A stretch of DNA of 20,000 bases from Theodoxus fluviatilis (GCA_034096865.1 JAWQFJ010014258.1:1-20000), one strand, 5' to 3'; shown: positions 8,352 through 18,272, counted from the first letter of the stretch. Numbers and translations are program-made. Notes: generated by a model not told the origin, from the letters alone.

Positions 8352-8836
8352 GTAATACAGACACACTCACAACTGCAACGGTAATACAGACGCCCACAAA
8401 TGCAAGGGTAATACAGACACACACACCCATAACTGCAAGGGTAATACAGACACACACACACACACAAATGCAAGGGTAATACTGACACCACCACACCCAC
8501 AACTGCAAGGGTAATACAGACACACACACACCCACAACTGCAAGGGTAATACAGACATATTCACAACTGCAAGGGTAATACAGACAACACCATCCCCACA
8601 ACTGCAAAGGTAATACAGACACACACGCACAACTGCAAGGGTAATACAGACATATTCACAACTGCAAGGATAATACAGACACCCACCCACAACTGCAAGG
8701 ATAATACAGACATACTCACATCTGCAAGAGTAATACAGACGCCTTCCCACAACTGCAAAGGTAATACAGACATACTCACAACTGCAAGGTTAATACAGAC
8801 ACCCACCCACAACTGCAAAGGTAATACAGACACACA
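8352..8836 (+). repeat. minisatellite array B, continuation of array A after the LTR insertion
   Basis: About 15 more copies of the ACTGCAAGGGTAATACAGAC core, beginning mid-unit at GTAATACAG (the target duplication). They carry more variants than array A (AAATGCAAGG, CTGCAAAGG, CTGCAAGGA). Before the LTR landed this was one continuous array with 5514-6530. Confidence 0.92.
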
Positions 8837-8858
8837 CAACTGCAGAGGAATACAGACA

Positions 8859-8891
<33 letters not shown>

Positions 8892-8906
8892 CTGCAGAGG
8901 AATACA

Positions 8907-8941
<35 letters not shown>

Positions 8942-8956
8942 CTGCAGAGGAATACA

Positions 8957-8989
<33 letters not shown>

Positions 8990-9049
8990 CTGCAGAGGAA
9001 TACAGACACACACACACACACACACACACACAACTGCAGAGGAATAAAG

Positions 9050-9081
<32 letters not shown>

Positions 9082-9096
9082 CTGCAGAGGAATACA

Positions 9097-9143
<47 letters not shown>

Positions 9144-9540
9144 CTGCAGAGGAATACAGACGCACAGAACTGCAGAGGAATACAGACACACAGAACTGCA
9201 GAGGAATACAGACACACAGAACTGCAGAGGAATACAGACACACAGAACTGCAGAGGAATACAGACACACAGAACTGCAGAGGAATACAGACACACAGAAC
9301 TGCAGAGGAATACAGACACACAGAACTGCAGAGGAATACAGACACACAGAACTGCAGAGGAATACAGACACACAGAACTGCAGAGGAATACAGACACACA
9401 GAACTGCAGAGGAATACAGACACACAGAACTGCAGAGGAATACAGACACACAGAACTGCAGAGGAATACAGACACACAGAACTGCAGAGGAATACAGACA
9501 CACAGAACTGCAGAGGAATACAGACACACAGAACTGCGGG
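8837..9540 (+). repeat. minisatellite array C (core AACTGCAGAGGAATACAG), 26-bp near-identical units
   Basis: The core changes here from AAGGGTAATACAG to AGAGGAATACAG. Six units carry long (CA)n spacers (8837-9141). From 9142 fifteen units of exactly 26 bp follow, all but one (CGCACAG variant at 9161-9167) essentially identical. The next core, at 9532, reads AACTGCGGGGGAATACAG and is contiguous with the LINE coding frame. The near-identity of the 26-bp block implies recent expansion or conversion. Minus-strand frames of up to 322 codons through arrays B-C, rich in CVCVCV and IPLQ motifs, are repeat artefacts. Confidence 0.93.
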
Positions 9541-9836
9541 GGAATACAGCGTAGTACCAAGTCTTTCGGAGAGCGTAGTTTCAGTTTCATTGCCCCTAGT
9601 GTCTGGGATTCCCTGCCAGCTGGCCTACGTGATGCACCAACTATGTCCATTTTTAAATCTCAGTTAAAACCCCATATGTTTTGTCTTGTTTTTCTGTAAC
9701 CTCGTAGTTTTTTCAAGTCCTGGTATGATAGTCGTACGAGTGTTGTGCTATGTAATATGGCTGACGAGTAACTGCGTGTAAATGTGGCTATGCCCGCGCA
9801 TTGAGTTCTTGCAAGAAATGCGCGTTATAAATGCTA
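9541..9836 (+). mobile_element. LINE 3' end: C-terminus of reverse transcriptase ORF, 3' UTR and tail
   Basis: A plus frame reads KSFGERSFSFIAPSVWDSLP (from 9559) and on through DAPTMSIFKSQLKPHMF to TAA at 9697-9699. The pattern G(E/D)RSFSxxAPxxWNSLP...SxxxFKxxLKxHxF is the familiar C-terminal end of many animal non-LTR retrotransposon polyproteins. The following 130 bp ends in GCGCGTTATAAATGCTATTT, and an (ATT)n tail starts there, as in CR1/L2-like LINEs that end in short simple repeats. The copy is severely 5'-truncated: upstream of about 9541 the frame dissolves into minisatellite array C. ACAGACACAC recurs just after the tail (10067-10076), as in the array units on the left, which is compatible with insertion into the array. 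The exact clade is unresolved. Confidence 0.82.
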
Positions 9837-9837
<1 letters not shown>

Positions 9838-9906
<69 letters not shown>

Positions 9907-10020
9907 ATCATCAATCATCCATCATCCATCATCCATCATCCATCATCCATCATCATCCATCATCATCCATCATCATCCATCATCATCCATCATCATCCAT
10001 CATCATCATCATCATCATCA

Positions 10021-10066
<46 letters not shown>
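9838..10066 (+). repeat. mirror-ordered compound microsatellite (ATT)n(ATC)n(ATCCATC)n(ATC)n(ATT)n
   Basis: The LINE tail is (TTA)n to about 9868, then (TCA)n to about 9905, then CATCCAT-containing units, then (TCA)n again, and (TTA)n from about 10022 to 10066. The order of motifs is symmetrical. All units are three or seven bases with no stop on the plus strand in two frames, so the I/H/Y/S homopolymer-like frames here are artefacts. Confidence 0.93.
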
Positions 10067-10088
10067 AGACACACTAGGCTTTCTTAGA

Positions 10089-11180
10089 ACTGGGGCGGGT
10101 TTCAAAATAGGTAGTCGATCTTGGTCGCTAGATCTTGCTTCGCAGTAAGAGCTAGCTAAAAAAGAAACTACCCCAGCGGCGAGCGAAGATCCAAGATGGC
10201 GACGACCGAGACTAAGGTTTATGTTTTGTGACGCTTCGACACTGAAAATATTCGATAATTCGTTCTCCGCTGACTCATGTGTGCCTTAATTTGTCACCTC
10301 GCTGCAATCTCAGCTGGACCATTGAAGTAGATTACGATTTTTTTCTTTATTTTGTGCACGATGTGTGGTTGACGGTGAGAAATCCTGCATTAAGTTTGAA
10401 TTGAAAATTCTCTCCCAAAGAGACGTAACTCTACATTCTGACCTCCCTTTGCGTAAAGGAAAATCGCTAGTGCGCGGTAGTGTACATAGGGTCTTTGACT
10501 GCAGTAGGCTCAGGCGTTCGAAGCTGCGCGGTTTCCAGAGTTGCATCCTTGAGCAAGATGCTTAACTCGCATTGTTTCTCCCCACCCAGGAGTAAAACCG
10601 GGTACCTGTGAGGGCAATATTGGCAAAAACGTTGTGCGATTAACCCTTGTATGCGGCCAAGCGCCAGCATCGGGTTGGAATACTCCCCAGGGAGCGGAGT
10701 TGGTGCTGGTACCTGACTGTGTGCGTCTTAAATGTATGTCACTATGTTTGTTGTGAGGTACCAGTGAGGATTGACGAAGATGCCCAGTGATCAGGGGGTA
10801 AAGTGTAAGCGGTTTGAGACCCAGACAAAGGGTGTAAGTCGCTATAAAAAACCACACCTTTACCTTTACCTTTACTTATCAGGGCAGAGGTAGTGGTAAT
10901 AAAAATGTTCAATTTACACAATAACCTCAAACCTTACCGTAAACCAAGAAAGTTAAAGTTAACCGAAGAATCGTCCAAAAACGTCACTCCTAGTGACACG
11001 ATGCTCATGCTGTCCGCCATCTTGAATCTCACTAGCTAGGCACCTCTTAATTAAGCTGCCTCGCTCAATCTACGCTCGTCTACGATTGGCTCGCGAGCAA
11101 GCAAAGAATGAAACTGCCCAATTGGCGAGATCTGCGTAGATCTACCGAGATCTTCGCATTTTTAAACCCGCCCCTGGACG
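10089..11180. mobile_element. segment with inverted ends (MITE-like), ~1.1 kb
   Basis: GGGGCGGGTTTCAAAA at 10092-10107 and the complement of TTTTTAAACCCGCCCC near 11160-11174 match in inverted orientation. Further similarity continues inward (AGATCT-rich stretch, GCTAGCTA motif, and CAAGATGGCG near 10191 against CGCCATCTTGAATC near 11016). The left end has an additional short hairpin, CTGGGGCGGGTTTC with GAAACTACCCCAG at 10166-10178. No transposase is present and I cannot identify a target duplication, so a non-autonomous DNA transposon is inferred rather than shown. It hosts the SINE-like copy below. Confidence 0.45.
10490..10876 (+). mobile_element. SINE-like retroelement with (CCTTTA)n tail
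   Basis: A roughly 390-bp non-coding stretch contains GTTCGAAGC (10516-10524), which fits the RNA polymerase III box B consensus GWTCRANNC. It also has a TTGAGCAAGATGCTTAAC segment and ends in AAGCGGTTTGAGACCCAGAC, GTCGCTATAAAAAACC and a (CCTTTA)n tail (10856-10876). The last features resemble LINE-derived SINE 3' ends with a simple-repeat tail. A box A could not be placed and flanking duplications are not evident, so the 5' boundary is approximate. Confidence 0.5.
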
Positions 11181-11202
11181 TGTACGTCCAAGATGGCCTC
11201 CA

Positions 11203-12107
11203 TCCATGACACTCTCCTCTCACACCATGGACACTCACTTGTCACGACGTGAACACTCCCCCGTCACGCCATGGACACTCCTCTGTCACGCCATGGACAC
11301 TCCCACGTCACGCCATGGACACTTCCCCGTCACGCCATGGACACTCCCCCGTCACGCCATGGACACTCCCCCGTCACGCTATAGACACTCCCCCGTCAAC
11401 CTGTAGATACTCCCCCGTCACGCCGTGGACACTTCCCCGTCACGCCATGGACACTCCCCCGTCACGCCATGGACACTCCCCCGTCACGCTGTAGGCACTC
11501 CCCCGTCACGCCATGGACACTCCCCCGTCACGCTGTAGGCACTCCCCCGTCACGCCATGGACACTCCCCCGTCACGCCATGGACACTCCCCCGTCACGCC
11601 ATGGACACTCCCCCGTCACGCTATAGACACTCCCCCGTCACGCTGTAGATACTCCCCCGTCACGCCATGGACACTCCCCCGTCACGCCATGGACACTCCC
11701 CTGTCACGCCATGGACACTCCCCCGTCACGCCATGGACACTCCCCTGTCACGCCATGGACACTCCCCTGTCACGCCATGGACACTCCCCTGTCACGCCAT
11801 GGACACTCCCCTGTCACGCTGTAGGCACTCCCCTGTCACGCTATAGACACTCCCCTGTCACGCTATGGACACTCCCTCGTCACCCTATGGACACTTCCCC
11901 GTCACGCCGTGGACACTCCCCCGTCACGCCATGGACACTCCCCCGTCACGCTATAGACACTCCCCCGTCAACCTGTAGATACTCCCCCGTCACGCCATGG
12001 ACACTTCCCCGTCACGCCATGGACACTCCCCCGTCACGCCATGGACACTCCCCCGTCACGCCATGGATACTCCCCCGTCACGCTATAGACACTCCCCTGT
12101 CACGCCA
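11203..12107 (+). repeat. 22-bp minisatellite, about 40 copies
   Basis: CCATGG recurs every 22 bp (11291, 11313, 11335...). Units read GTCACGCCATGGACACTCCC plus CC. Variants CTATAGACAC, CTGTAGATAC and CTGTAGGCAC form a higher-order pattern: the ordered trio CTATAG unit, CAACCTGTAGATAC unit, then normal units occurs at 11379 and again at 11951, exactly 26 units apart. The 22-bp period leaves the plus frames open with a 22-residue repeat (MDTPPSRHGHSPVTPWTLPR and so on), giving a 210-codon frame at 11557-12189. The minus frames are stopped by TGA in each unit cycle. The plus frames lack any family signature. Confidence 0.94.
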
Positions 12108-12404
12108 GCCCTCTCCTGCCCAGGCGGAGGCGATTCACCATTGGAAAGCCACACACGCACCAGCCAGCAGTGGGACTTTCCAGCCATAAATACTTCATGA
12201 CTAATTCGCGCCAGTGACTGGATCAGAAATAAGGATGGGGAAGTGAGAGGCGTAGAGCGCTGCCTACTTCTGCAGCCCGCTCGTGTCTTCCTACTGCTCA
12301 CTGTAGTGGACAGCTGTGAGGCTTGACTTTCCTTGTCCACGTGCATACTAACAGTGCGGTAGTGCTGGAGATCAACTGCAACATTCTGTCTACACACGTG
12401 CTGC
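12108..12404. other. no gene seen; isolated kappa-B-like site
   Basis: Single-copy-looking sequence without a supported exon. A perfect GGGACTTTCC (12172-12181) matches the established Rel/NF-kB consensus, followed closely by CATAAATA and, at about 12205, TTCGCGCC (E2F-like). These could mark a promoter but no transcription unit can be attached to them. Confidence 0.3.
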
Positions 12405-12451
12405 TAGTGTGTGTGTGTCTTCTGTGTGTGTGTGTGTGCGCGCGCACGTGT

Positions 12452-12492
<41 letters not shown>

Positions 12493-12606
12493 CGTGTGTG
12501 CGTGAGTGTGTGTGTGTCTGTGTGCGTGTGTGTATGTGTGTGTGTATGTGTGTCTGTGTGTGTGTGCGCGCGCGTGCGTGTGACTGTCTGTCTGTGTGCG
12601 TGCGTA
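12405..12606 (+). repeat. (TG)n microsatellite with GCGCGC and TCTG interruptions
   Basis: About 200 bp of alternating purine-pyrimidine (TG)n interrupted by three or four GCGCGC blocks, a composition prone to left-handed DNA. Open frames of C/V or H/T residues on the two strands are artefacts. Confidence 0.93.
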
Positions 12607-13185
12607 GTACGTCAGACATAGTGTTCCGAGTGTTGCAGACCTCTACTCCCTGGCACGGAGTTCCACAGGGTGCAGCAGCCAGGGACGTCTTTCCAGCACA
12701 CACATCCATCAACTTTCCTGGTGCAAAATGAATAGAATAGTAAAATGTGTGAGCAACATGGGCAGCTTTTACATTTGAATCGAGGAATGTTGCTGGTTGA
12801 GCAGAGGAAAAAGCAGAGGATATTTCAGCACGTGATCTACCTGTAGGCCCTACATGCAGATGGAACGAACCTTGACTTATAAGCGTTAAAAAAACAGTTT
12901 TTGTACCAAGCATATCAATTGATGACGTCGCTTTGCGCAGGAAAACATAACGTCTTTGTGAAAGCCAGGCAGCCGCATCCCCCATTTCACCTACACCTGT
13001 ACACCGCCCACAGTGTGTGGGAAGCTCCGGTCAACGTTCTCTCTTCATCGGTGACGAGTCAGGAAGTCAGCTGTACAAAGTGTCTCCTCTGAGAGGCTTA
13101 CCTCATCTTTGAAATATTTTACAGAGAGTGAGTGTCAACAAGACAACTTCCAATTTCAAATAACCTGTCGTCCATTCCCCTCCAG
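12607..13185. other. no gene seen
   Basis: Non-repetitive sequence with no frame I can support. It ends in CCATTCCCCTCCAG (to 13185), a good pyrimidine tract and acceptor for the weak exon candidate that follows. Confidence 0.45.
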
Positions 13186-13365
13186 GCAAATGTGTTGTTA
13201 CACAAGAGGCAGGACCCCGAGACGGAGGAGAGGCGAGTGGCGGGCGTTTCCTGCAGACTGTGGCGAGAGCACTGCATGGCGTCCCCACCGCGCTCCCGTC
13301 CCTTTCCGCGAAAAGACATCTTTGTGCACGCAGCATTTTATGATCCACCCGTGAAGGATCTGTTT
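13186..13365 (+). CDS. weak internal-exon candidate, unknown protein
   Basis: After the acceptor at 13185 the frame GCA AAT GTG reads without stop for about 60 codons, including RPFPRKDIFVHAAFYDPPVK, up to a run of 19 G (13366-13384). At least one other plus frame and a 174-codon minus frame are also open here because the stretch is GC-rich, which weakens the case. No similarity is recognised and no convincing donor site is seen before the G run. Confidence 0.15.
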
Positions 13366-13384
13366 GGGGGGGGGGGGGGGGGGG
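13366..13384 (+). repeat. run of 19 G
   Basis: Uninterrupted homopolymer, followed by G-rich GGTTGGTGTGGTGGG sequence capable of quadruplex formation. It resembles the other long G run at 5436-5458. Confidence 0.95.
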
Positions 13385-13590
13385 TTGGTGTGGTGGGAAA
13401 GGGGGGCCTGTGGCGGGAAAGGGGGGCCTTGGCTGACGAGACACATGAAAGTTCACGCGGAAGCGTGGATGAACAAAAACCCGGATGTCATTCGTCAGCG
13501 CCGTCCTTTTAATGGTCCGGGTCGTCCGTCCTGTGCGCCAGGAGGTACATGTCACCACTGCACAGCACCAACCACGACCTCTGCACTGGG

Positions 13591-13792
13591 AAGGCGTTTG
13601 TGTTGAAGGAAGTGTTACCCAAAACACTTCTTATAACTGCATAGCGTCACCCATTATTTCTGTACTAAGGAAGGCGTTTGTGTCGGAGGAAGTGGCATAA
13701 AAGTAATGACTACAAATGCATAACGTCACCCATTAACTCTGTACTAAGGAAGACGTTTGTGTCAGAGGAAGTGGTATAAAAGAAATGACTAC
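13591..13792 (+). repeat. ~80-bp tandem repeat, left part (interrupted by LTR-like insertion 2)
   Basis: AAGGCGTTTGTG-type motifs recur at 13591, 13671 and (as AAGACGTTTGTG) 13750, a period of 79-80 bp. Units also share GCATARCGTCACCCATTA and GAGGAAGTGGCATAAAAG. The first unit has a perfect 8-bp stem, GAAGTGTT and AACACTTC, around a 6-base loop. The array breaks off at ACTAC (13788-13792) and resumes at 15271. Confidence 0.85.
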
Positions 13793-15270
13793 TTTGGCGA
13801 GATCACCCCACCCCCACCCCCTTCTCCTCCTTCGTATTTATTAACCTGTGGTATGTAAATTAGTGTGGCCGCCAACCGTGCTAAAAATAGTAACGATACT
13901 ATGTTGTTGCTCGCCAACCATAGTCCCACTGTGTGTTCACGGATTGACTTAGGAATTGGTCCACCGTGTCTCTCTACACGGTGCATAAGAGGCAAGTGAT
14001 TAAAGACATCGTAACTTACCTTATGTTTACTCTGAACTGTTTTGGTGATTTTTGTGCTTAATGGCCGTGCATAGCCTAAAGAGGTTGCTGGGCCATAAGA
14101 TACCATCCACCTATCCAATCATTACAAACTTCGTGCACACTTGCTGCTAGTGCAGAACGGAGACGTGTGATTGTCTCCATTTCCAAAACGTGAATGGAGA
14201 ATTCCGAGATAGACCTTGGCTTTATATGGGGACCCTGCTATTGGACAGCGAGGTGGAGTGGACGTGGCCCGAGTATTTCCATTGGATGGGAGAGCACTAA
14301 AATTATTGCTATGGGATATAAACCCCTGGCCGCCAGTAGCAAGCGCGCACGATTCAACCAACCACAGAAGACCACCACGCGTGAAGCACCGCCTTTTCTC
14401 CACGCTGTTTGAGGAGCGAGCGTTCTCTGCTTCAAGCTGTTTGAAGCCTGCGTCCGAAATACAAGCGTTCCTCCACCCTCCCCCACACTGTTTGAAGTGC
14501 AAACGTTTTTTCGCTCCACAAGTGCAAGCTTCTGCCTCCAAGGTCAAGTCAAGTTGTTGCGCCCCACAGCGTCCGAAACTATGAGGCGTCTCTCTATGTC
14601 TGCCCCAGGGTCGGGTCAAGTTACAAGCCTGCCATCGTCCAAGACTGCGGGACATACTGTCCGCGTTGGCCCTAACCAGACTGAGGATTCCTGTTTGAAG
14701 CCAGCGTCAAAAATTACAAGCGTCTCCCCGATCCCACGCCGTCTAAAGTGAAAAGCGTCTGTCTGATCCTTGTTTGGTTGAAACTCGTTTTCGTCGATTG
14801 TGTACCCATTGGCCCCCTACTCCCTTTTCTTCCACACTCTATCTCCCTCGCCTGCATCTCTAAAGCCACTGCTACAGTCGTTCCGAAGGTAGGAACCTTT
14901 GTGTAAGCGAGCTCAACGTGAACACGAATCGGCCACCTCGCTCTAGGATTACCACGTGCTCACGTCAGACAACCTACGATTCAGTTGAGTTCACTTTTGA
15001 TTGGTTGGCGAGCCACAACTATTTACTCCATATCAAAGATTGAATTGAATTATTGCTTATCAATTACCCTCACTAACATTTAATTATCCTTGTTTATTGT
15101 TGCTATGTGAAATTAAAGTGATTTGATTTTGACCTTTGTTCTCACCGTGTTTCTGTCGTGTTCCATCTTTGATTAAACGAATGTGTGAGATAGTGTTACT
15201 AGTTCGACTGTGTGCGTGCTTATTTCCCTAGACCCTTACTCAGAAACAAGCCAAGTCGAACTTCGTAACA
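13793..15270. mobile_element. solo-LTR-like insertion 2 with ACTAC target duplication, related to insertion 1
   Basis: The 80-bp repeat is split between AAATGACTAC (to 13792) and ACTACATATGCATAAC (from 15271), giving a 5-bp duplication, ACTAC. The inserted 1478 bp starts TTTGGCGAG, possibly a mutated TGTGRCG start as in insertion 1, and ends TTCGTAACA, the same GTAACA end as insertion 1. Two blocks align with insertion 1 in the same order: 13953-14127 with 7731-7900, and TTTCCCTAGAC 37 bp from the right end against 42 bp in insertion 1. No gag/pol frame and no repeated terminus occur inside, so a solo LTR of a related but diverged family is inferred. The middle (about 14400-14760) holds degenerate repeats around CTGTTTGAAG and GCGTCCGAAA. 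ATTAAA occurs at about 15112. Confidence 0.72.
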
Positions 15271-15465
15271 ACTACATATGCATAACCTCACCCATTATTT
15301 CTGTACTAAGGAAGGCGTTTGTGTCGGAGGAAGTGGCATAAAAGAAATGACTACAAATGCATTGCATCATCAAGGGAGGCATTTGTGTTGAAGGAAGTGT
15401 TACCCAAAACACTTCTTATAACTGCACAACGTCACCAATCCTTTCTGTACAAGGAATTGAAAGGC
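15271..15465 (+). repeat. ~80-bp tandem repeat, right part
   Basis: It resumes with GCATAACCTCACCCATTA and AAGGAAGGCGTTTGTGTCGG (15310 on). A second, diverged unit follows with GAGGCATTTGTGTTGAAGG and the same GAAGTGTT/AACACTTC hairpin as the first unit on the left side. Together with 13591-13792 the original array had about five units. Confidence 0.82.
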
Positions 15466-15584
15466 ATAGTATAAACTGGATGTGATGAATTACGTGTGCA
15501 CAAAATTACTCACGAGCCATGCTTACTGTCAGCGTGAGAGACTGCGTTTTCATTATTCTCTTATCTGTGCTTGTAACACTGCAG

Positions 15585-15676
15585 AGGTGGAACGTTTGGC
15601 ACGGGAGAATTTCACACGGATGCAAACGTGTGTGAACTTCCGCTTGAAAGGGTTCCTCACTCCCTGCAGACATTAG
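15585..15676 (+). CDS. weak terminal-exon candidate, unknown protein
   Basis: A CAG at 15582-15584 after TCTTATCTGTGCTTGTAACACTG could be an acceptor. The frame through it reads EVERLARENFTRMQTCVNFR and ends at TAG (15674-15676). The frame is also open upstream to 15482. The peptide has ordinary composition but is not recognised, and no AATAAA follows before the (CTGT)n tract. Confidence 0.18.
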
Positions 15677-15821
15677 GGGCGACCCTTGTGGGACAGCGAT
15701 TGGAATCGATAGCTGTCGAAACCGTTCGATAACTCTCAACACACTGCTCGGAGATGAGCGTTGACAGCGAAAGCTTACGTGCATGGACAAGTGCAAGGGA
15801 AGTAAATATTTGCGTTTTGAG

Positions 15822-16890
<1,069 letters not shown>

Positions 16891-16897
16891 ACTGCAG

Positions 16898-17075
16898 GAC
16901 AGCATTCAAGACTGCCCCGCATGACTACTGGAAGATGCAACCATGGATTCAGGATAAAATGAAGATTTCAAACCCATGTCAGCACCCAATGAACATTTTC
17001 AACCGAGAATGTCAAAAAGACTACGGGAACATGCAAATACTGGCCGACATGGCAGGTGATGAAAGCTGCCAATAA
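16898..17075 (+). CDS. probable terminal exon, unknown protein
   Basis: Directly after the (CTGT)n tract, CTGACTGCAG (to 16897) is a good acceptor. One base (G) completes a codon, then the frame reads [20 protein letters not shown] and continues for about 58 codons through [19 protein letters not shown] to a TAA at 17073-17075. AATAAA follows at 17145-17150, about 70 bp after the stop, as expected for a last exon. The peptide is rich in W, Y, M and C with no low complexity and looks like genuine protein. I do not recognise the family; the spaced cysteines could suggest a secreted or disulfide-rich domain. Upstream exons would lie left of the microsatellite or outside the window. A transposon-derived exon is possible. 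Confidence 0.42.
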
Positions 17076-17144
17076 GGCACGAGAGAGAAGCTTCGTGATG
17101 ACGCACTGGGGTGCTGATAGAAGCGTCAGCTTCCTCTATTTGAA

Positions 17145-17150
17145 AATAAA
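17145..17150 (+). terminator. polyadenylation signal AATAAA
   Basis: Canonical hexamer 70 bp downstream of the TAA at 17075, in TGAAAATAAAACTGG, followed by a T-rich stretch. A second AATAAA lies at 17269-17274. Confidence 0.45.
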
Positions 17151-17171
17151 ACTGGTTTTGATACTTTTCAG

Positions 17172-17428
17172 TGCTGTCATCTCCCGAGGGACGATTTTTC
17201 CGAAGCTTGCTGACGATAATGTCTCAGTATGAGAACATGACATGTATCCTCTTCACCCATACAGCTTCAATAAATTCAAAACGGAAAAATGAGAAGAGCC
17301 TGTCATCAGCAATCGATGCTTGGCAGAAAAAAGGTGAAACTTGTAGTTCTTACAGTCTATATGCTTGCAAGGGTTTGCTTGCGGAGGAACCTCAATGTAT
17401 GCATGTGCTGTCGTTATGGGGTTGGTGA
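17172..17428 (+). CDS. weak exon candidate, unknown protein
   Basis: GATACTTTTCAG (to 17171) resembles an acceptor. The downstream frame stays open for 84 codons to TGA at 17426-17428, including YENMTCILFTHTASINSKRK and AIDAWQKKGETCSSYSLYAC. Four or five cysteines and ordinary composition argue for coding, but AATAAA at 17269 lies inside it, and no family is recognised. It overlaps what would be the 3' flank of the preceding exon, so the two calls compete unless alternatively used. Confidence 0.22.
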
Positions 17429-18030
17429 AGTTCCCTGTGTCGGGTATAATCTTTGCTGATGGAACACTGACAGTAACGCAATTCTAGCACGACATTCCTT
17501 CATGAGAAATGAAAACATCTCTATGTGCAATCATGCAAATTTTGAATGATTAGCCTTGTCACAACTCCTTATGGTTTATAATTAAAATAATTGCAGCGGT
17601 CTTTGCCAGATACTGACATTGTGCATTCAGCATAATATGTATGTCACACTGTTGCGATAATTGTTTGTGGATGGGCTAATGGAATGTTTTTGGTTTATTC
17701 GAGGCACGTTCCAAAACGAAATATATTTTACTGTTTACTTGTCCCAGTCACCCAAGGAGATACGTACATAGATTCCTTGAATGATCAAGCGACAACATCA
17801 TGTGAAAAAAGATAGATTGGCTGTAATAATGACAGCGTTTGAATAGAGGACAAAATCTAGGGATTTGCTTCCAGTGCGAAGCGAAAGTTTGTAGAAGGCG
17901 AATTTTCGTCGATAATTCGCCTGATGTTCGTGCATATTTTTACATGCCTGCTGGATGCAGTTGTCGAACTTCAGTCAGGAGCGTAGTGGTTGGAGCACTC
18001 TCTGTCGTGTTCCTGCCTGGGCTCCGAAAC
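17429..18030. other. AT-rich DNA, no gene seen; one perfect hairpin
   Basis: No exon or repeat array is supported. At 17896-17922, AGGCGAATT and AATTCGCCT form a perfect 9-bp stem around a 9-base loop. Near 17978, GAGCGTAGTGGTTGGAGCAC resembles the 5' half of a tRNA-like head, but no matching box B or cloverleaf follows. Confidence 0.5.
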
Positions 18031-18040
18031 TGTCTGCTTG

Positions 18041-18074
<34 letters not shown>

Positions 18075-18165
18075 TGCCTGACTGTCTGCCTGCCTGCCAG
18101 CCTGCCTGTCTGTCTGTCTGCCTGTCTGCCTGCCTGCCAGCCTGCCTGTCTGTCTGCCTGTCTGT

Positions 18166-18198
<33 letters not shown>

Positions 18199-18272
18199 TG
18201 TCTGTCTGTCTGCCTGCCTGCCTGCCTGCCTGCCTGACTGTCTGCCTCTGTCTCTGTCTCTGTCTCTGTCTC

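Noticed and set aside
8561..9650. Minus-strand frames of 241-322 codons
   Set aside because: They read the 26-bp and (CA)n repeats in cyclic frames (CVCVCV, IPLQFC); no signature, no splice context.
11557..12189. 210-codon plus-strand frame
   Set aside because: Pure translation of the 22-bp minisatellite; the same peptide appears in the other plus frames.
13103..13627. 174-codon minus-strand frame with a proline run
   Set aside because: The proline run is the complement of the poly-G tract; the remainder is GC-rich sequence open in several frames, with no recognisable domain.
17978..18030. tRNA gene or tRNA-derived SINE head (GAGCGTAGTGGTTGGAGCAC)
   Set aside because: Only a 5'-half resemblance; no box B, no acceptor or anticodon stem could be formed before the (CCTG)n tract.
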